DNA of 64,000 bases from an uncultured Prevotella sp. (GTDB taxonomy: Bacteria; Bacteroidota; Bacteroidia; Bacteroidales; Bacteroidaceae): assembly GCA_902800365.1 (NCBI GenBank), contig CADCEF010000001.1, positions 124,001 through 188,000 of the forward strand. The letters are read 5' to 3'. The position numbers and the translations under genes are program-made. How positions within the stretch are numbered: position 1 is the stretch's first letter; every line of letters begins with the position of its first letter. Shown here piece after piece: positions 16,059 through 24,609 of this stretch. The notes under the pieces were generated by a model, which was not told the DNA's origin, ran no database searches, and saw nothing but the letters and a program-made list of their open reading frames with translations.

Positions 16059-17831
16059 ATGAAAACGATGATTAAGATGATGCTATTAGCATCTACAGTA
16101 ATGATGACAAGTTGCCTGGCTGATGATCCTTTCAGCGATGGCAGCAATAACTGGGATTATAGCTGGGGCGACAATGGGTCGACAACCACCCCTGGTTCTG
16201 GCAGCAGTTCTACTACAACAGGCGAACTGACTACCTTCTCCGTAAGTATAGACCAGACCTCAGCAGAACCTACAACTACAGCCAGCGAATATCTGCCTGA
16301 TGAGGAGGATGCACTCGAGAACAACAGTTTTACTACTGAGGTGACCATTGACATGAGTAACCCAACAGCCTTTACTGAGAACGGCGTGGAGGTAACGGTT
16401 AACGGCGGACACATCACAGCCAACCACGGATCAACAAAGAACATTTGCTACGTGCTGAGCGGTACAACTACAAATGGCTCGTTTACAGTAGTAGGTGACA
16501 AGAAATATGAGGTAAAACTTAACAATGTGAATATTACAAATCCCGACTCGGCAGCACTGAACCTGCTGAGCGGTAAACGCGCCTATATTATGCTGGTTGA
16601 AGGCACAAGCAACACTCTGAGCGACGGCACTGGCGGCAGTCAGAAGGGAGCCCTGTACTGCAAAGGAAAACTGTTTTTTAACGGCAATGGAAAACTAAGT
16701 GTTACAGGCAACACCAACAACGCCATCCACTCGGCCGACTACATAGTGTTTCGCAAAGGGAATAATATCTATGCCAACTCTACCGCCAATCACGGTATCA
16801 AAGCCAACGACGGCATATTCATCAATGGAGGTATTATTAATGTTGAGGTGTCGGCCGAAGCTGCTAAGGGCATAAACTGCGAGAGTAACATTATTGTTAA
16901 CGGCGGCCGCACCACAGTAATAACCACAGGTGGAGGCACATACGATACAGAAGATAACGAGGCCAAAGGTGCAGCATGTATCAAGGCCGACTCAGCATTC
17001 ACCATCAATGCAGGCGAGCTGTGGCTGAAGAGTACCGGCAACGGCGGAAAAGGCATCAACGTGGATACTGAGGCCAACTTCACTGGAGGAAACGTATATA
17101 TTGTGACCGAAGGTGGACAGTACAAGAGCAACAACGACACATCATCGCCTAAGGGCATCAAGGCCGACGGCAACATAAACATCAGCGGCGGTGCTATCTG
17201 GGTACGCACCAACGGCTATAACGGCGAGGGAATAGAGACCAAGAGCGCCATGAACATCAGTGGCGGCGAAGTGGCTGTTTATGCTTACGACGATGCCATC
17301 AACTCGAAGGGCGATATGACCATAACAGGCGGATATGTTTATGCCCAAGGCAAGAACAACGACGGACTGGATGCCAATGGTAATATCTACATCAAAGGCG
17401 GACTGATATACGCTATCTGCTCTGGTTCTCCAGAAGTTGCCATCGATGCCAATACCGAAGGTGGAAAGAAACTGTATCTCACAGGAGGCACCGTGGTAGC
17501 CGTAGGAGGACTTGAGAACGGCAGCAGCTTGTCGCAAGCATGCTATCAGGCCTCATCATGGAGCAAGAACACCTGGTACACCATGACCTACGACAGCAAC
17601 ACCTTCTCGTTCAAGACACCATCGAGCGGTGGTAATGCATTGGTCATTTCATCAGCAGCAACGCCTACCCTCTCATCGGGCACTACCGTTAGTGGCGGCA
17701 CAAGCATATTTGGCGGCATCGGCATGATGAGCGGCAGCGTAAGCAACGGAACAAGCGTATCATTATCGAGCTACACCGGTGGCAACGGTATGGGCGGCGG
17801 TGGCGGTTTTGGCCCTGGCGACTGGCACTGA
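16059..17831 (+). CDS. Cthe_2159-like carbohydrate-binding lipoprotein, second and longer copy
   Basis: 590 residues. The lipoprotein signal MKTMIKMMLLASTVMMTSC has C19, followed by a Ser/Thr/Gly linker of about 40 residues. From about residue 95 there are repeated beta-helix coils: LNNVNITNPDSAALNLLSGKRA, NHGIKANDGIFINGGIINVE, AKGINCESNIIVNGGRTTVIT, GGKGINVDTEANFTGGNVYIV, PKGIKADGNINISGGAIWVRT, GIETKSAMNISGGEVAVYA and INSKGDMTITGGYVYAQG. The C-terminus is Gly-rich (GGNGMGGGGGFGPGDWH). It is probably displayed on the cell surface as a glycan-binding fibre. It has its own promoter and lies 45 nt before a sensor kinase gene, so the pair may sense or control surface display. Confidence 0.82.
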   Translation: MKTMIKMMLLASTVMMTSCLADDPFSDGSNNWDYSWGDNGSTTTPGSGSSSTTTGELTTFSVSIDQTSAEPTTTASEYLPDEEDALENNSFTTEVTIDMSNPTAFTENGVEVTVNGGHITANHGSTKNICYVLSGTTTNGSFTVVGDKKYEVKLNNVNITNPDSAALNLLSGKRAYIMLVEGTSNTLSDGTGGSQKGALYCKGKLFFNGNGKLSVTGNTNNAIHSADYIVFRKGNNIYANSTANHGIKANDGIFINGGIINVEVSAEAAKGINCESNIIVNGGRTTVITTGGGTYDTEDNEAKGAACIKADSAFTINAGELWLKSTGNGGKGINVDTEANFTGGNVYIVTEGGQYKSNNDTSSPKGIKADGNINISGGAIWVRTNGYNGEGIETKSAMNISGGEVAVYAYDDAINSKGDMTITGGYVYAQGKNNDGLDANGNIYIKGGLIYAICSGSPEVAIDANTEGGKKLYLTGGTVVAVGGLENGSSLSQACYQASSWSKNTWYTMTYDSNTFSFKTPSSGGNALVISSAATPTLSSGTTVSGGTSIFGGIGMMSGSVSNGTSVSLSSYTGGNGMGGGGGFGPGDWH

Positions 17832-17876
17832 CACAATAATTCAACGATATCTACGTTAATTAGATTAGGAATAGCA

Positions 17877-19031
17877 ATGAAAATGATGAAAAATCAATCG
17901 AGACAGGAGAACCTGGCATATTTAGTAACATGGAGTCTGCTATTTGCAGCTCCAGTACTAAGTCTATATCTTCGCACTACCAACGATCCTTATCTGGAAT
18001 TCAACTGGGGTGAGGTATTCTTTGTGTGGGGCAGGTTCAGTATATTCCTGTTACTATTCCTCATCCACAATTTCCTGTTGGCACCATTACTGATACATCA
18101 GAATAAGCGAAAACTATACGCATCAATCATGACTGCATTGATAGCAGTATTCATCGTTTTCCAGTGTACCAACAGACCTAACTTCGGCAAACGTGAGGGA
18201 TTCCGTCCGCACAAGATGGAACAGCGTGAGGATTTTCCGCCAAAGTTTGAGGAGTTCGATGGATTCCATCAGCGCGGCCCACGTCATGAAGGGGAAAAAA
18301 TGGGGCGCCGCCATACACCACCGCTGTTCGTTGGCGAGCACGATGTGCTGAGCATTGCAGTGCTGCTACTGATGTTCGGTGCTAACCTGGGCACCAAGTA
18401 TTACTTCCGCTCGCGTAGAGACCAACGCAAGCTGGAGGAACTGGAGAAGCAGAATCTGGAGCAGCAGTTGGAATATCTGAAATATCAGATAAACCCGCAC
18501 TTCTTCATGAATACACTGAACAACATCCATGCCTTAGTGGACATAGACCCATCGAAAGCGCAGGAAACCATCCGTGAGCTATCAAAGATGATGCGCTTTG
18601 TGCTGTACGAAGGCGACAAGAGCGGCGTGCCATTAACCAAGGAGTTCGAGTTTATACGCAACTACACCAAGCTGATGCAATTACGCTACAGTGATAAGGT
18701 AAAGATAACGGTTGACATTCCCCAAGAGGCACCCGATGTTACCATACCACCATTGATGCTGATATCGTTCATTGAGAATGCATTCAAGCACGGCATCAGT
18801 TACCAACACGATTCGTTTATCGATATCAAACTGGAAATCTCTCAGCCCACCTCTAACCTCCTGTTTACATGCCGAAACTCAAAAGCAGAGAAGCCTAATC
18901 AAGAGAAAGGCGGTGTGGGACTTACAAACGTAAAGAAACGCCTTGATCTGCTATACGACAAGAGTTATACACTTGATATCAAAGACGAACCAGATATTTA
19001 TATTGTTGAACTAAAGATACCACTAAGATGA
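17877..19031 (+). CDS. LytS-like sensor histidine kinase
   Basis: 384 residues. Four transmembrane helices lie in the first 180 residues (about 14-33, 46-66, 81-100 and 159-179), followed by a coiled coil (RRDQRKLEELEKQNLEQQLEYLKYQ) and a HisK_2 domain with the phosphoacceptor H208 in INPHFFMNTLNNIHAL. The ATPase part has FIENAFKHG at about 298-306 and GVGLTNVKKRL near the end. The TM3-TM4 loop, about residues 97-157, is unusual: it is packed with His, Arg, Glu, Phe and Pro and should face the periplasm, where it could bind metal or polyanions. The stop overlaps the next start (ATGA), so it pairs with the LytTR regulator. Confidence 0.9.
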   Translation: MKMMKNQSRQENLAYLVTWSLLFAAPVLSLYLRTTNDPYLEFNWGEVFFVWGRFSIFLLLFLIHNFLLAPLLIHQNKRKLYASIMTALIAVFIVFQCTNRPNFGKREGFRPHKMEQREDFPPKFEEFDGFHQRGPRHEGEKMGRRHTPPLFVGEHDVLSIAVLLLMFGANLGTKYYFRSRRDQRKLEELEKQNLEQQLEYLKYQINPHFFMNTLNNIHALVDIDPSKAQETIRELSKMMRFVLYEGDKSGVPLTKEFEFIRNYTKLMQLRYSDKVKITVDIPQEAPDVTIPPLMLISFIENAFKHGISYQHDSFIDIKLEISQPTSNLLFTCRNSKAEKPNQEKGGVGLTNVKKRLDLLYDKSYTLDIKDEPDIYIVELKIPLR

Positions 19032-19738
19032 TTCGCTGTTTAGCTATTGACGATGAGCCATTGGCTCTGCAGCAGATTGCTGCATATATTAACAAAGTGC
19101 CATTTCTGGAGTTGGCAGCTCAGTGTCAGAGTGCCCTGGAAGCACGGCAGTTTCTTTCTGACGACAGGGTTGACGCAATATTCTGCGACATCAACATGCC
19201 CGACCTGAACGGCATGGACTTCGTCAAGTCGCTTACAGCGCCGCCACTCGTAGTCTTCACCACAGCATATTCGGAGTATGCCATTGAGGGATTCAAGGTT
19301 AATGCAGTAGACTATCTGCTGAAGCCCTTCGGTATGCAGGAGTTTATGCGTGCAGCTAACAGACTGCAGGAAAGACTATCGATTCCAGCCTCAGCCCCAG
19401 CTGAGACTGACGACACATTATTCCTCAAAACCGACTATCGTATCGTCAAAGTCAATATCCCTGACATCAGATATGTAGAGGCTATGAGCGAATATCTTAA
19501 GGTGTGGATTGAAGGCGAGGCGAAACCTATTATCACCCTGTTGTCGATGAAAAAAATGGAAGAGCGACTGCCCGACAATTTTATGCGTATCCATCGCTCT
19601 TACATTATAAACCTCGATAAGATTCAAGAGGTAAACAAGAACCGTGTGATAATGGATGCCGACACATACCTGCCTATAGGCGACCTTTATAAAGAAGCCT
19701 TCCAGGCATACCTCGACAAGAAGTTCTTAGGCAAGTAA
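19028..19738 (+). CDS. LytTR-type response regulator
   Basis: 236 residues. The receiver domain (about 1-120) has the acidic pair in AIDDEP, phosphoacceptor D54 in IFCDINMPDLNG, the Thr/Ser signal residue in VVFTTAYSEYA and Lys in DYLLKPF. The C-terminal LytTR DNA-binding domain (about 137-236) has IRYVEAMSEYLKVWIE, LLSMKKMEERLPDNFMRIHRSYIINLDKI and LPIGDLYKEAF. It is phosphorylated by the overlapping LytS-like kinase. Its targets are not known; the adjacent surface lipoprotein operon is the obvious candidate. It ends 3 nt before the stop of the convergent oxidoreductase gene. Confidence 0.93.
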   Translation: MIRCLAIDDEPLALQQIAAYINKVPFLELAAQCQSALEARQFLSDDRVDAIFCDINMPDLNGMDFVKSLTAPPLVVFTTAYSEYAIEGFKVNAVDYLLKPFGMQEFMRAANRLQERLSIPASAPAETDDTLFLKTDYRIVKVNIPDIRYVEAMSEYLKVWIEGEAKPIITLLSMKKMEERLPDNFMRIHRSYIINLDKIQEVNKNRVIMDADTYLPIGDLYKEAFQAYLDKKFLGK

Positions 19739-19741
19739 AAG

Positions 19742-20740
19742 TCAGTCCATAGGATAGTGTACGCCCATCTTGCGGCGCAATCCATCCATCATATCCATTA
19801 TGTAGAGAGTCTCGTCAAGAGGCATCTCGTCAACTTCAAGTTTTCCTGCCAGCAGAGCCTTACGGCAGGCTAAGAACTCGTATTCGTAGCCAGTTATCTG
19901 CTTGGGCACCTTGATTGTCTCGATATAAGTACGATCAGGTCCGTTAACTGTTACCGTCTGTGGATTGTTGATATTGTCGATAATCAGATTTCCCTCGGTA
20001 CCGGCAATAACGCCTATATTATCGCCTACACATGATGCGCTCGACTGGAGGTTGCACAGCAGTTTATCACCAGCCACATTATCAAGAATCAGCGTCATGG
20101 CGTTAGTGATATCCATACCAGTATCCGACTTTACGCAGTTGCAGTCGATACTCAGAATGGGCTGAGGGAAGAACATACGCACAAAGTTAAGTGCATAAAC
20201 GCCCAAATCGAGAAGTGCACCACCGCAAAGCTCAGGCAGCATGATACGAGGCTTATTGCCCATGGAATAGCCAAGTGTGGCAGTAACCAATCGCGGATTA
20301 CCTATCCTGCCGCTGCTAATAAGATTGCGCACTGTAGCTACAATAGGCTGATAGCGAGTCCACACAGCCTCAGCCAGGAACACTCTGCGCTGGCGTGCAA
20401 GGTCAACAATCTCTTTTGCCTCGCGGAGATTTGCCATAAACGCCTTCTCTACCAAGCATGGTTTGTCGGCCAGCAATGCCTGTTTAGTAACATCGTAGTG
20501 ATGAGAGTGCGGCGTGGCAATATACACCAAGTCAACATCCTTATCAGCTATCAATTCCTGGTACGATCCGTATGCCTTGGGCATGTTCCACTGCCTGGCA
20601 AATTCCTCTGCCTTCTGCTTTGAACGTGAACCAATGGCATAACATTCACAGTTATCAAGTCCGTTTAGTGTGATGGCAGCCTTTTCAGCTATCCAACCAG
20701 CGCCGACGATACCTACGCGCATGATTTTGTCTTCTTTCAT
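19742..20740 (-). CDS. Gfo/Idh/MocA-family oxidoreductase
   Basis: 332 residues. The Rossmann start is MRVGIVGAGWIAEKAA, with NAD(P) motif GAGWIA, then VDLVYIATPHSHHYD and the catalytic-lysine segment PCLVEKAFMANLREA (the family EKP is EKA here). The C-terminal substrate domain has GGALLDLGVYALNFVRMFF, the usual GGxxxDxGxY motif. It should be a cytoplasmic dehydrogenase acting on a sugar, inositol or similar polyol. The annotated ATG is at 20740; an internal ATG at 20722 directly before RVGIVG is also possible. It diverges from msrA with -7 elements in both directions in the shared gap. Confidence 0.87.
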   Translation of the reverse strand: MKEDKIMRVGIVGAGWIAEKAAITLNGLDNCECYAIGSRSKQKAEEFARQWNMPKAYGSYQELIADKDVDLVYIATPHSHHYDVTKQALLADKPCLVEKAFMANLREAKEIVDLARQRRVFLAEAVWTRYQPIVATVRNLISSGRIGNPRLVTATLGYSMGNKPRIMLPELCGGALLDLGVYALNFVRMFFPQPILSIDCNCVKSDTGMDITNAMTLILDNVAGDKLLCNLQSSASCVGDNIGVIAGTEGNLIIDNINNPQTVTVNGPDRTYIETIKVPKQITGYEYEFLACRKALLAGKLEVDEMPLDETLYIMDMMDGLRRKMGVHYPMD

Positions 20741-20764
20741 TGAAACTTATGTTAATTATCGGTA

Positions 20765-20772
20765 CAAATATA
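20765..20772 (-). promoter_or_regulatory. -7 element of the Gfo/Idh/MocA gene
   Basis: TATATTTG on the minus strand, 25 nt before ATG 20740, fits the consensus. No clear -33 element was seen. Confidence 0.45.
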
Positions 20773-20794
20773 GCTAAATATCGCGGATATTGTA

Positions 20795-20802
20795 TATCTT
20801 TG
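20795..20802 (+). promoter_or_regulatory. -7 element of msrA
   Basis: TATCTTTG fits TAnnTTTG and lies 53 nt before the msrA ATG. The -33 region lacks a TTTG. Confidence 0.5.
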
Positions 20803-20854
20803 CCGACGCTTTTAATAAGTTTTATAAAACCAAACTAGTAGAAAGGTTACAAAT

Positions 20855-21367
20855 ATGACAAAAGAAATTTATTTTGCAGGAGGTTGTTTCTGGGGAACAG
20901 AGCACTTTTTCAAGCAGATAGAAGGTGTACTTGAGACTGAGGTAGGATTTGCCAACGGACATACCGAGAACCCTACATATAAAGAGGTTTACACAGATCA
21001 GACAGGCTTTGCCGAGACCGTATATGTAAAATACAATCCTGATGTGGTAAGCTTAGAGTTCTTGCTCAACATGTTCTTCAAAGCCATCGACCCTACCAGT
21101 CTTAACAAGCAGGGAGAAGACGAAGGTACACGCTATCGCACAGGTGTTTACTATACTAACGATGACGACTTAACAATAATAGAGAAGGTTTTTGCTCAGG
21201 AGCAGCAGAACTACCAGCAGCCATTGGCTGTTGAGAAGCTGCCTCTGCAGAATTACTATTCAGCCGAAGATTATCATCAGGACTATCTTGACAAGAACCC
21301 AACAGGCTATTGCCATCTACCGGTAGCACTGTTTGAGTTTGCACGTCAGGCAAAAGACAAGAAATAA
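20855..21367 (+). CDS. msrA: Peptide-methionine (S)-S-oxide reductase
   Basis: 170 residues. The MsrA active site is GGCFWGTEHFF with catalytic C11, followed by EVGFANGHTENPTYKEV (the family GYxGG segment reads GFANG) and PTSLNKQGEDEGTRYRTGVYY. The C-terminal GYCHLP motif provides a second Cys that may act in recycling. It reduces the S epimer of methionine sulfoxide in proteins using thioredoxin. No MsrB domain is fused. There is no signal peptide, so it acts in the cytoplasm. It is followed 12 nt later by a GNAT gene, so the two probably form an operon. Confidence 0.95.
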   Translation: MTKEIYFAGGCFWGTEHFFKQIEGVLETEVGFANGHTENPTYKEVYTDQTGFAETVYVKYNPDVVSLEFLLNMFFKAIDPTSLNKQGEDEGTRYRTGVYYTNDDDLTIIEKVFAQEQQNYQQPLAVEKLPLQNYYSAEDYHQDYLDKNPTGYCHLPVALFEFARQAKDKK

Positions 21368-21378
21368 TCAGCATACTT

Positions 21379-21867
21379 ATGATTATCAGAGAAGCAAAGC
21401 CTGCCGATATAGCAGATATAATGCTTGTGATGGAAGCCGCGAAAGGTATAATGCGTGCATCAGGCAACATGCGCCAGTGGGCCGATGGCTATCCGTCAGA
21501 GGATGCCATAACTGCCGATATGGAGAAGAAAGGCGGCTTTGTTATCGAGGATGCAAATAAGGTAGTAGGCTATTTCGCTTTTATAGCCTCGCCCGAGCCT
21601 ACATACGCAAAGATATATAAAGGACAATGGGTGGACGACGTGCAATCATACCACGTTGTCCACCGCATTGCCAGTTATCCGGATGTACATGGAATCTTCA
21701 GTGCCATCATGGATTTCTGTTTCACTCGCGATACCAATATCCGTATCGACACCCATCGCGATAACAAGATTATGCAGCACAATCTGCTAAAACACGGCTT
21801 TACCTATTGTGGAATCATCTACCTGTTATCGGGCGACGAGCGATTAGCTTATCAGAGAATCAAATAA
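21379..21867 (+). CDS. GNAT-family N-acetyltransferase
   Basis: 162 residues. The GNAT fold starts with IIREAKPADIADIMLVMEAAKG. The central strands are GGFVIEDANKVVGYFAFI and YHVVHRIASYPDVHGIFSAIMDF, the latter lying where the acetyl-CoA pyrophosphate loop normally is, although the canonical QxxGxG is degenerate. NIRIDTHRDNKIMQHNLLKHGFTYCGIIYL is the usual C-terminal part. The substrate is unknown. It probably shares the msrA transcript and ends 7 nt before the stop of the convergent GH43 gene. Confidence 0.85.
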   Translation: MIIREAKPADIADIMLVMEAAKGIMRASGNMRQWADGYPSEDAITADMEKKGGFVIEDANKVVGYFAFIASPEPTYAKIYKGQWVDDVQSYHVVHRIASYPDVHGIFSAIMDFCFTRDTNIRIDTHRDNKIMQHNLLKHGFTYCGIIYLLSGDERLAYQRIK

Positions 21868-21874
21868 GACACCA

Positions 21875-22855
21875 TTACTTACCGAAAGCCTTGAGCAGGC
21901 GCTCTTTCTCTGCTTTAGTAATGGGGATGATTGTGCCGTGACGTGGGGTGAATTTACCCTTAGTCTCGGTATTCTGTACAAACTGGAAAGTCTTCAGGTC
22001 TTCTGAACGACAGAACTGATAGTGATTATCGCCATAACAGTCGTACATAATAATCCAGCTCTTGCCATCGATAGCCTTACAAACACCAACACCCTCAACA
22101 GCCTCCTTTGTCTGTTCTACATTACCATCAAGCATCTGCCACTTATCGGTGAGACGCTTAGCCACAGCCTGGTATATGCCACGACCGGATTCCTGTTTAT
22201 AGAATAGGTGATACATCTTGTCGGCCTTATTCCAAACGATGTCGCCATCAATAGTTGCGTTTCCGGCATCGAAAAGCCATTTGGGTTCACCCTCAAGATC
22301 GGTAAAATCCTTGTTGGCATACTGATAGTAAATCTTATCGTACGAATCGGGATCGCTTGAACGCAACGAGTAGAACACCATATACTTGCCGGTCTCACGG
22401 TCGTAGATAGTCTCAGGCGCCCAGACACGGATAACATTCTTCCATGTCTTGGTATAGCGAGTTGGGAAGTTCACGGTAGAATGCTGCCAGTGAATAAGGT
22501 CGGTAGACTTTAGCATCACGATACCACGATTGCTGGCCCAACCAAGCGACGAACGCATGTCGGTAGCTACCATATAGAAAGTCTTGCCATCCTCACAGCG
22601 CAGTATGTGTGGATCGCGTACACACTGTGTGAGAGCAATGGTATCGCTCTCGATGACAGGTGCACCACCATTCAGCGGCGTATAGTTGTAACCGTCATCG
22701 CTAATGGCATAGCATATCTGTTCATCTTCAGGAGCATTACTATTGAAGTAAGTAAAAAGATAGGCCACCATCTCATCGCGAGCAGCACTGGCCGATGTCA
22801 CTGTAAAGACCGCCATAAAGGCAGCCAAAATAACCTTGATTTTAATCATATACAA
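21875..22855 (-). CDS. Secreted glycoside hydrolase family 43-like protein
   Basis: 326 residues with a signal peptide (about 1-24, cleaved near SASA-A). A five-bladed propeller typical of GH43 is indicated by VRDPHILRCEDGKTFYMVATD (catalytic base Asp in RDPH), IVMLKSTDLIHWQHS, RVWAPETIYDRETGKYMVFYS (WAPE motif), DGDIVWNKADKMYHLFYK and a closing SEDLKTFQFV. Family members remove arabinose or xylose from plant polysaccharides. No CBM is attached. It is a single-gene unit, not part of the two loci further right. A -7 element TATATTTG is at 22887-22880. An internal ATG at 22849 is an alternative start. Confidence 0.85.
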   Translation of the reverse strand: MYMIKIKVILAAFMAVFTVTSASAARDEMVAYLFTYFNSNAPEDEQICYAISDDGYNYTPLNGGAPVIESDTIALTQCVRDPHILRCEDGKTFYMVATDMRSSLGWASNRGIVMLKSTDLIHWQHSTVNFPTRYTKTWKNVIRVWAPETIYDRETGKYMVFYSLRSSDPDSYDKIYYQYANKDFTDLEGEPKWLFDAGNATIDGDIVWNKADKMYHLFYKQESGRGIYQAVAKRLTDKWQMLDGNVEQTKEAVEGVGVCKAIDGKSWIIMYDCYGDNHYQFCRSEDLKTFQFVQNTETKGKFTPRHGTIIPITKAEKERLLKAFGK

Positions 22856-22879
22856 TTGTCTTAGTTACAAATTCCGGTG

Positions 22880-22887
22880 CAAATATA
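22880..22887 (-). promoter_or_regulatory. -7 element of the GH43 gene
   Basis: TATATTTG on the minus strand, 25 nt before the ATG, fits the consensus. Confidence 0.45.
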
Positions 22888-22973
22888 GTATTTTTTTCCG
22901 AATATATTTGTAATTTTGCAGCCGTTTTTAAGTTATTTGACGATATTTTCACACAAAGGATTCGTGAAATAAG

Positions 22974-23009
22974 AATAATGGGATTAGCTTAACAGCCAAT
23001 CCCATTATT
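22974..23009. terminator. Terminator after the carboxylesterase gene
   Basis: AATAATGGGATT (22974-22985) and AATCCCATTATT (22998-23009) are perfect 12-bp arms with a 12-nt loop. It lies just past the minus-strand stop at 23013. The T tract is interrupted on both strands, so efficiency is uncertain. Confidence 0.65.
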
Positions 23010-23012
23010 TAT

Positions 23013-24521
23013 TCAGAAGGGGAATCCTTGCGGACGTGGAGCAATCTCCGGCTCTCCGAAGAACGACGCCTCAGCATCCTTATCGTTAAGCTTGAATACC
23101 ATGAACTTTGTTTCCTTTGCTGTGCAAGGTTTCCATGCACCACCCTTAGGTCCGTTAGGATCGCTGTACTTAACAAAGTTAGTCCAAGCAGTAAGCATCT
23201 TCTCACTCAGATCCCAGTCGCCCTTGGTCCAAGGACGCCAGCAATGCTTAAGGCTCTTGAATACGAACCAGAGGTCGCTTGAGTGGAAAGCACCCTTCAA
23301 ACGCTGTGTAACCTCAGGATGACTACCATCATCGGGCAATGGACGTGCAAACTCATAAGCCCATGCCTTACCGCCCTTCTGCTCGCGAACCTTACAGAAC
23401 TCTGCGATGTTAGGAGCCATATTACCCATATCGTTCAGTGTAAAACCAATCATATAAGGAACATCGGCCAGTGTACCGCCACGTGTAGCATCGTCGAAGC
23501 TCTTCTCACTAACATAGCCATCAATCATTGGCATGAATGGCAGACCTCTGAACATAGCAGCCATCGGACCACTACCCTGCTGACCATCGTTATTAATCTG
23601 GTGATAGAGGGTGTTAAGAGCAAATATAGTTTCGGTAGATGCAGCACGCATCTTCTGCAAATCAGTCAAACCAGCCCAATCGAACACTTTCTTAGCATTG
23701 GCCTCAGCATCGGCAAAAGAGCCACCACTATAACGACCACCCATAGGATTGCCTTTTGCATCGGGGATGGTAAGTCCCTGAGCACTCATGATAACAGCTT
23801 TGTGGAACAGACCACGAGCCAATGGGCTCTCGCAGAGTGTGCGAACGCTACCACCACCGGCACTCTGACCGAAGATAGTTACGTTATTGGGGTCACCACC
23901 AAACTGAGCGATATTCTTCTTTATCCACTTCAATGCCTCTATCTGGTCGAGTATACCATAGTTTCCTGATACGTGGTGTGGGCTCTCGGCAGAAAGTGCA
24001 GGATGAACAAGGAATCCAAAAACACCAAGACGATAGTTAATGCTTACGAGCACAACATCCTTAGCGCCCCACTCCTGACCATCGAATTCAGGCTCTGAAC
24101 CGAAACCCTCGCGATAGCCACCACCATGAATCCAAAGTGCTACAGGAAGTTTCTTGTTTACCTGTCCAGGAGCCTTAGTATATACATTGAGATACAAACA
24201 ATCTTCACTGAAAGCGGCCTCTTTGCCATAACCCCACTCGGTATAGTATCCACCAGGATACTGGATAGCCTGATAACTTGGGCGACCGAAGGTGTCGCAT
24301 ATCTTTACGCCCTTCCAAGGAACAATGGGCTGTGGCTCCTTCCAACGGTTCTCCTTAATGGGAGGTGCAGCGTAAGGAATTCCACGATAAACAAACACTT
24401 CGGGATGATCGTCGGCCAATACACCTTGAACCTTTCCACCCTCGATTGTCAACACTGGGTTTTCTGCAGCATTTGCAGACACTGCTACCAACAGCAGAAG
24501 AGGTAATAATAGTTTTTTCAT
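23013..24521 (-). CDS. Secreted type-B carboxylesterase
   Basis: 502 residues from ATG 24521, chosen because it starts a clean signal peptide (MKKLLLPLLLLVAVSANAAE); a longer frame adds 20 residues without coding character. Alpha/beta-hydrolase features: oxyanion loop HGGG at 132-135, EDCLYLNVY at 106-114, nucleophile S220 in GQSAGGGS and the likely catalytic His in GAFHSSDLWFVF. The position usually occupied by the acid Glu (GxxxxEG) reads TLNDMG, so Asp may serve instead. It hydrolyses carboxylic esters in the periplasm or outside; acetyl or feruloyl groups on plant polysaccharides are plausible given the neighbours, but unproven. A 14-bp palindrome lies 15 nt upstream of the start. Confidence 0.87.
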   Translation of the reverse strand: MKKLLLPLLLLVAVSANAAENPVLTIEGGKVQGVLADDHPEVFVYRGIPYAAPPIKENRWKEPQPIVPWKGVKICDTFGRPSYQAIQYPGGYYTEWGYGKEAAFSEDCLYLNVYTKAPGQVNKKLPVALWIHGGGYREGFGSEPEFDGQEWGAKDVVLVSINYRLGVFGFLVHPALSAESPHHVSGNYGILDQIEALKWIKKNIAQFGGDPNNVTIFGQSAGGGSVRTLCESPLARGLFHKAVIMSAQGLTIPDAKGNPMGGRYSGGSFADAEANAKKVFDWAGLTDLQKMRAASTETIFALNTLYHQINNDGQQGSGPMAAMFRGLPFMPMIDGYVSEKSFDDATRGGTLADVPYMIGFTLNDMGNMAPNIAEFCKVREQKGGKAWAYEFARPLPDDGSHPEVTQRLKGAFHSSDLWFVFKSLKHCWRPWTKGDWDLSEKMLTAWTNFVKYSDPNGPKGGAWKPCTAKETKFMVFKLNDKDAEASFFGEPEIAPRPQGFPF

Positions 24522-24535
24522 AAGTTGTTTAATAA

Positions 24536-24549
24536 CAATTGTACAATTG
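24536..24549. promoter_or_regulatory. Perfect 14-bp palindrome upstream of the carboxylesterase gene
   Basis: CAATTGTACAATTG is a perfect palindrome 15 bp before the ATG. Its right part CAATTGGTT (24544-24552) is repeated exactly at 24589-24597. Together they look like an operator pair for the esterase gene. Confidence 0.5.
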
Positions 24550-24609
24550 GTTAGGTAAATAATATCATTATTTAGACACACGAACTGCCAATTGGTTTAA
24601 AAACAACGC

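Noticed and set aside
17877-19738. Agr-type quorum-sensing system
   Set aside because: The kinase and LytTR regulator would fit, but no autoinducer peptide or processing gene is nearby.
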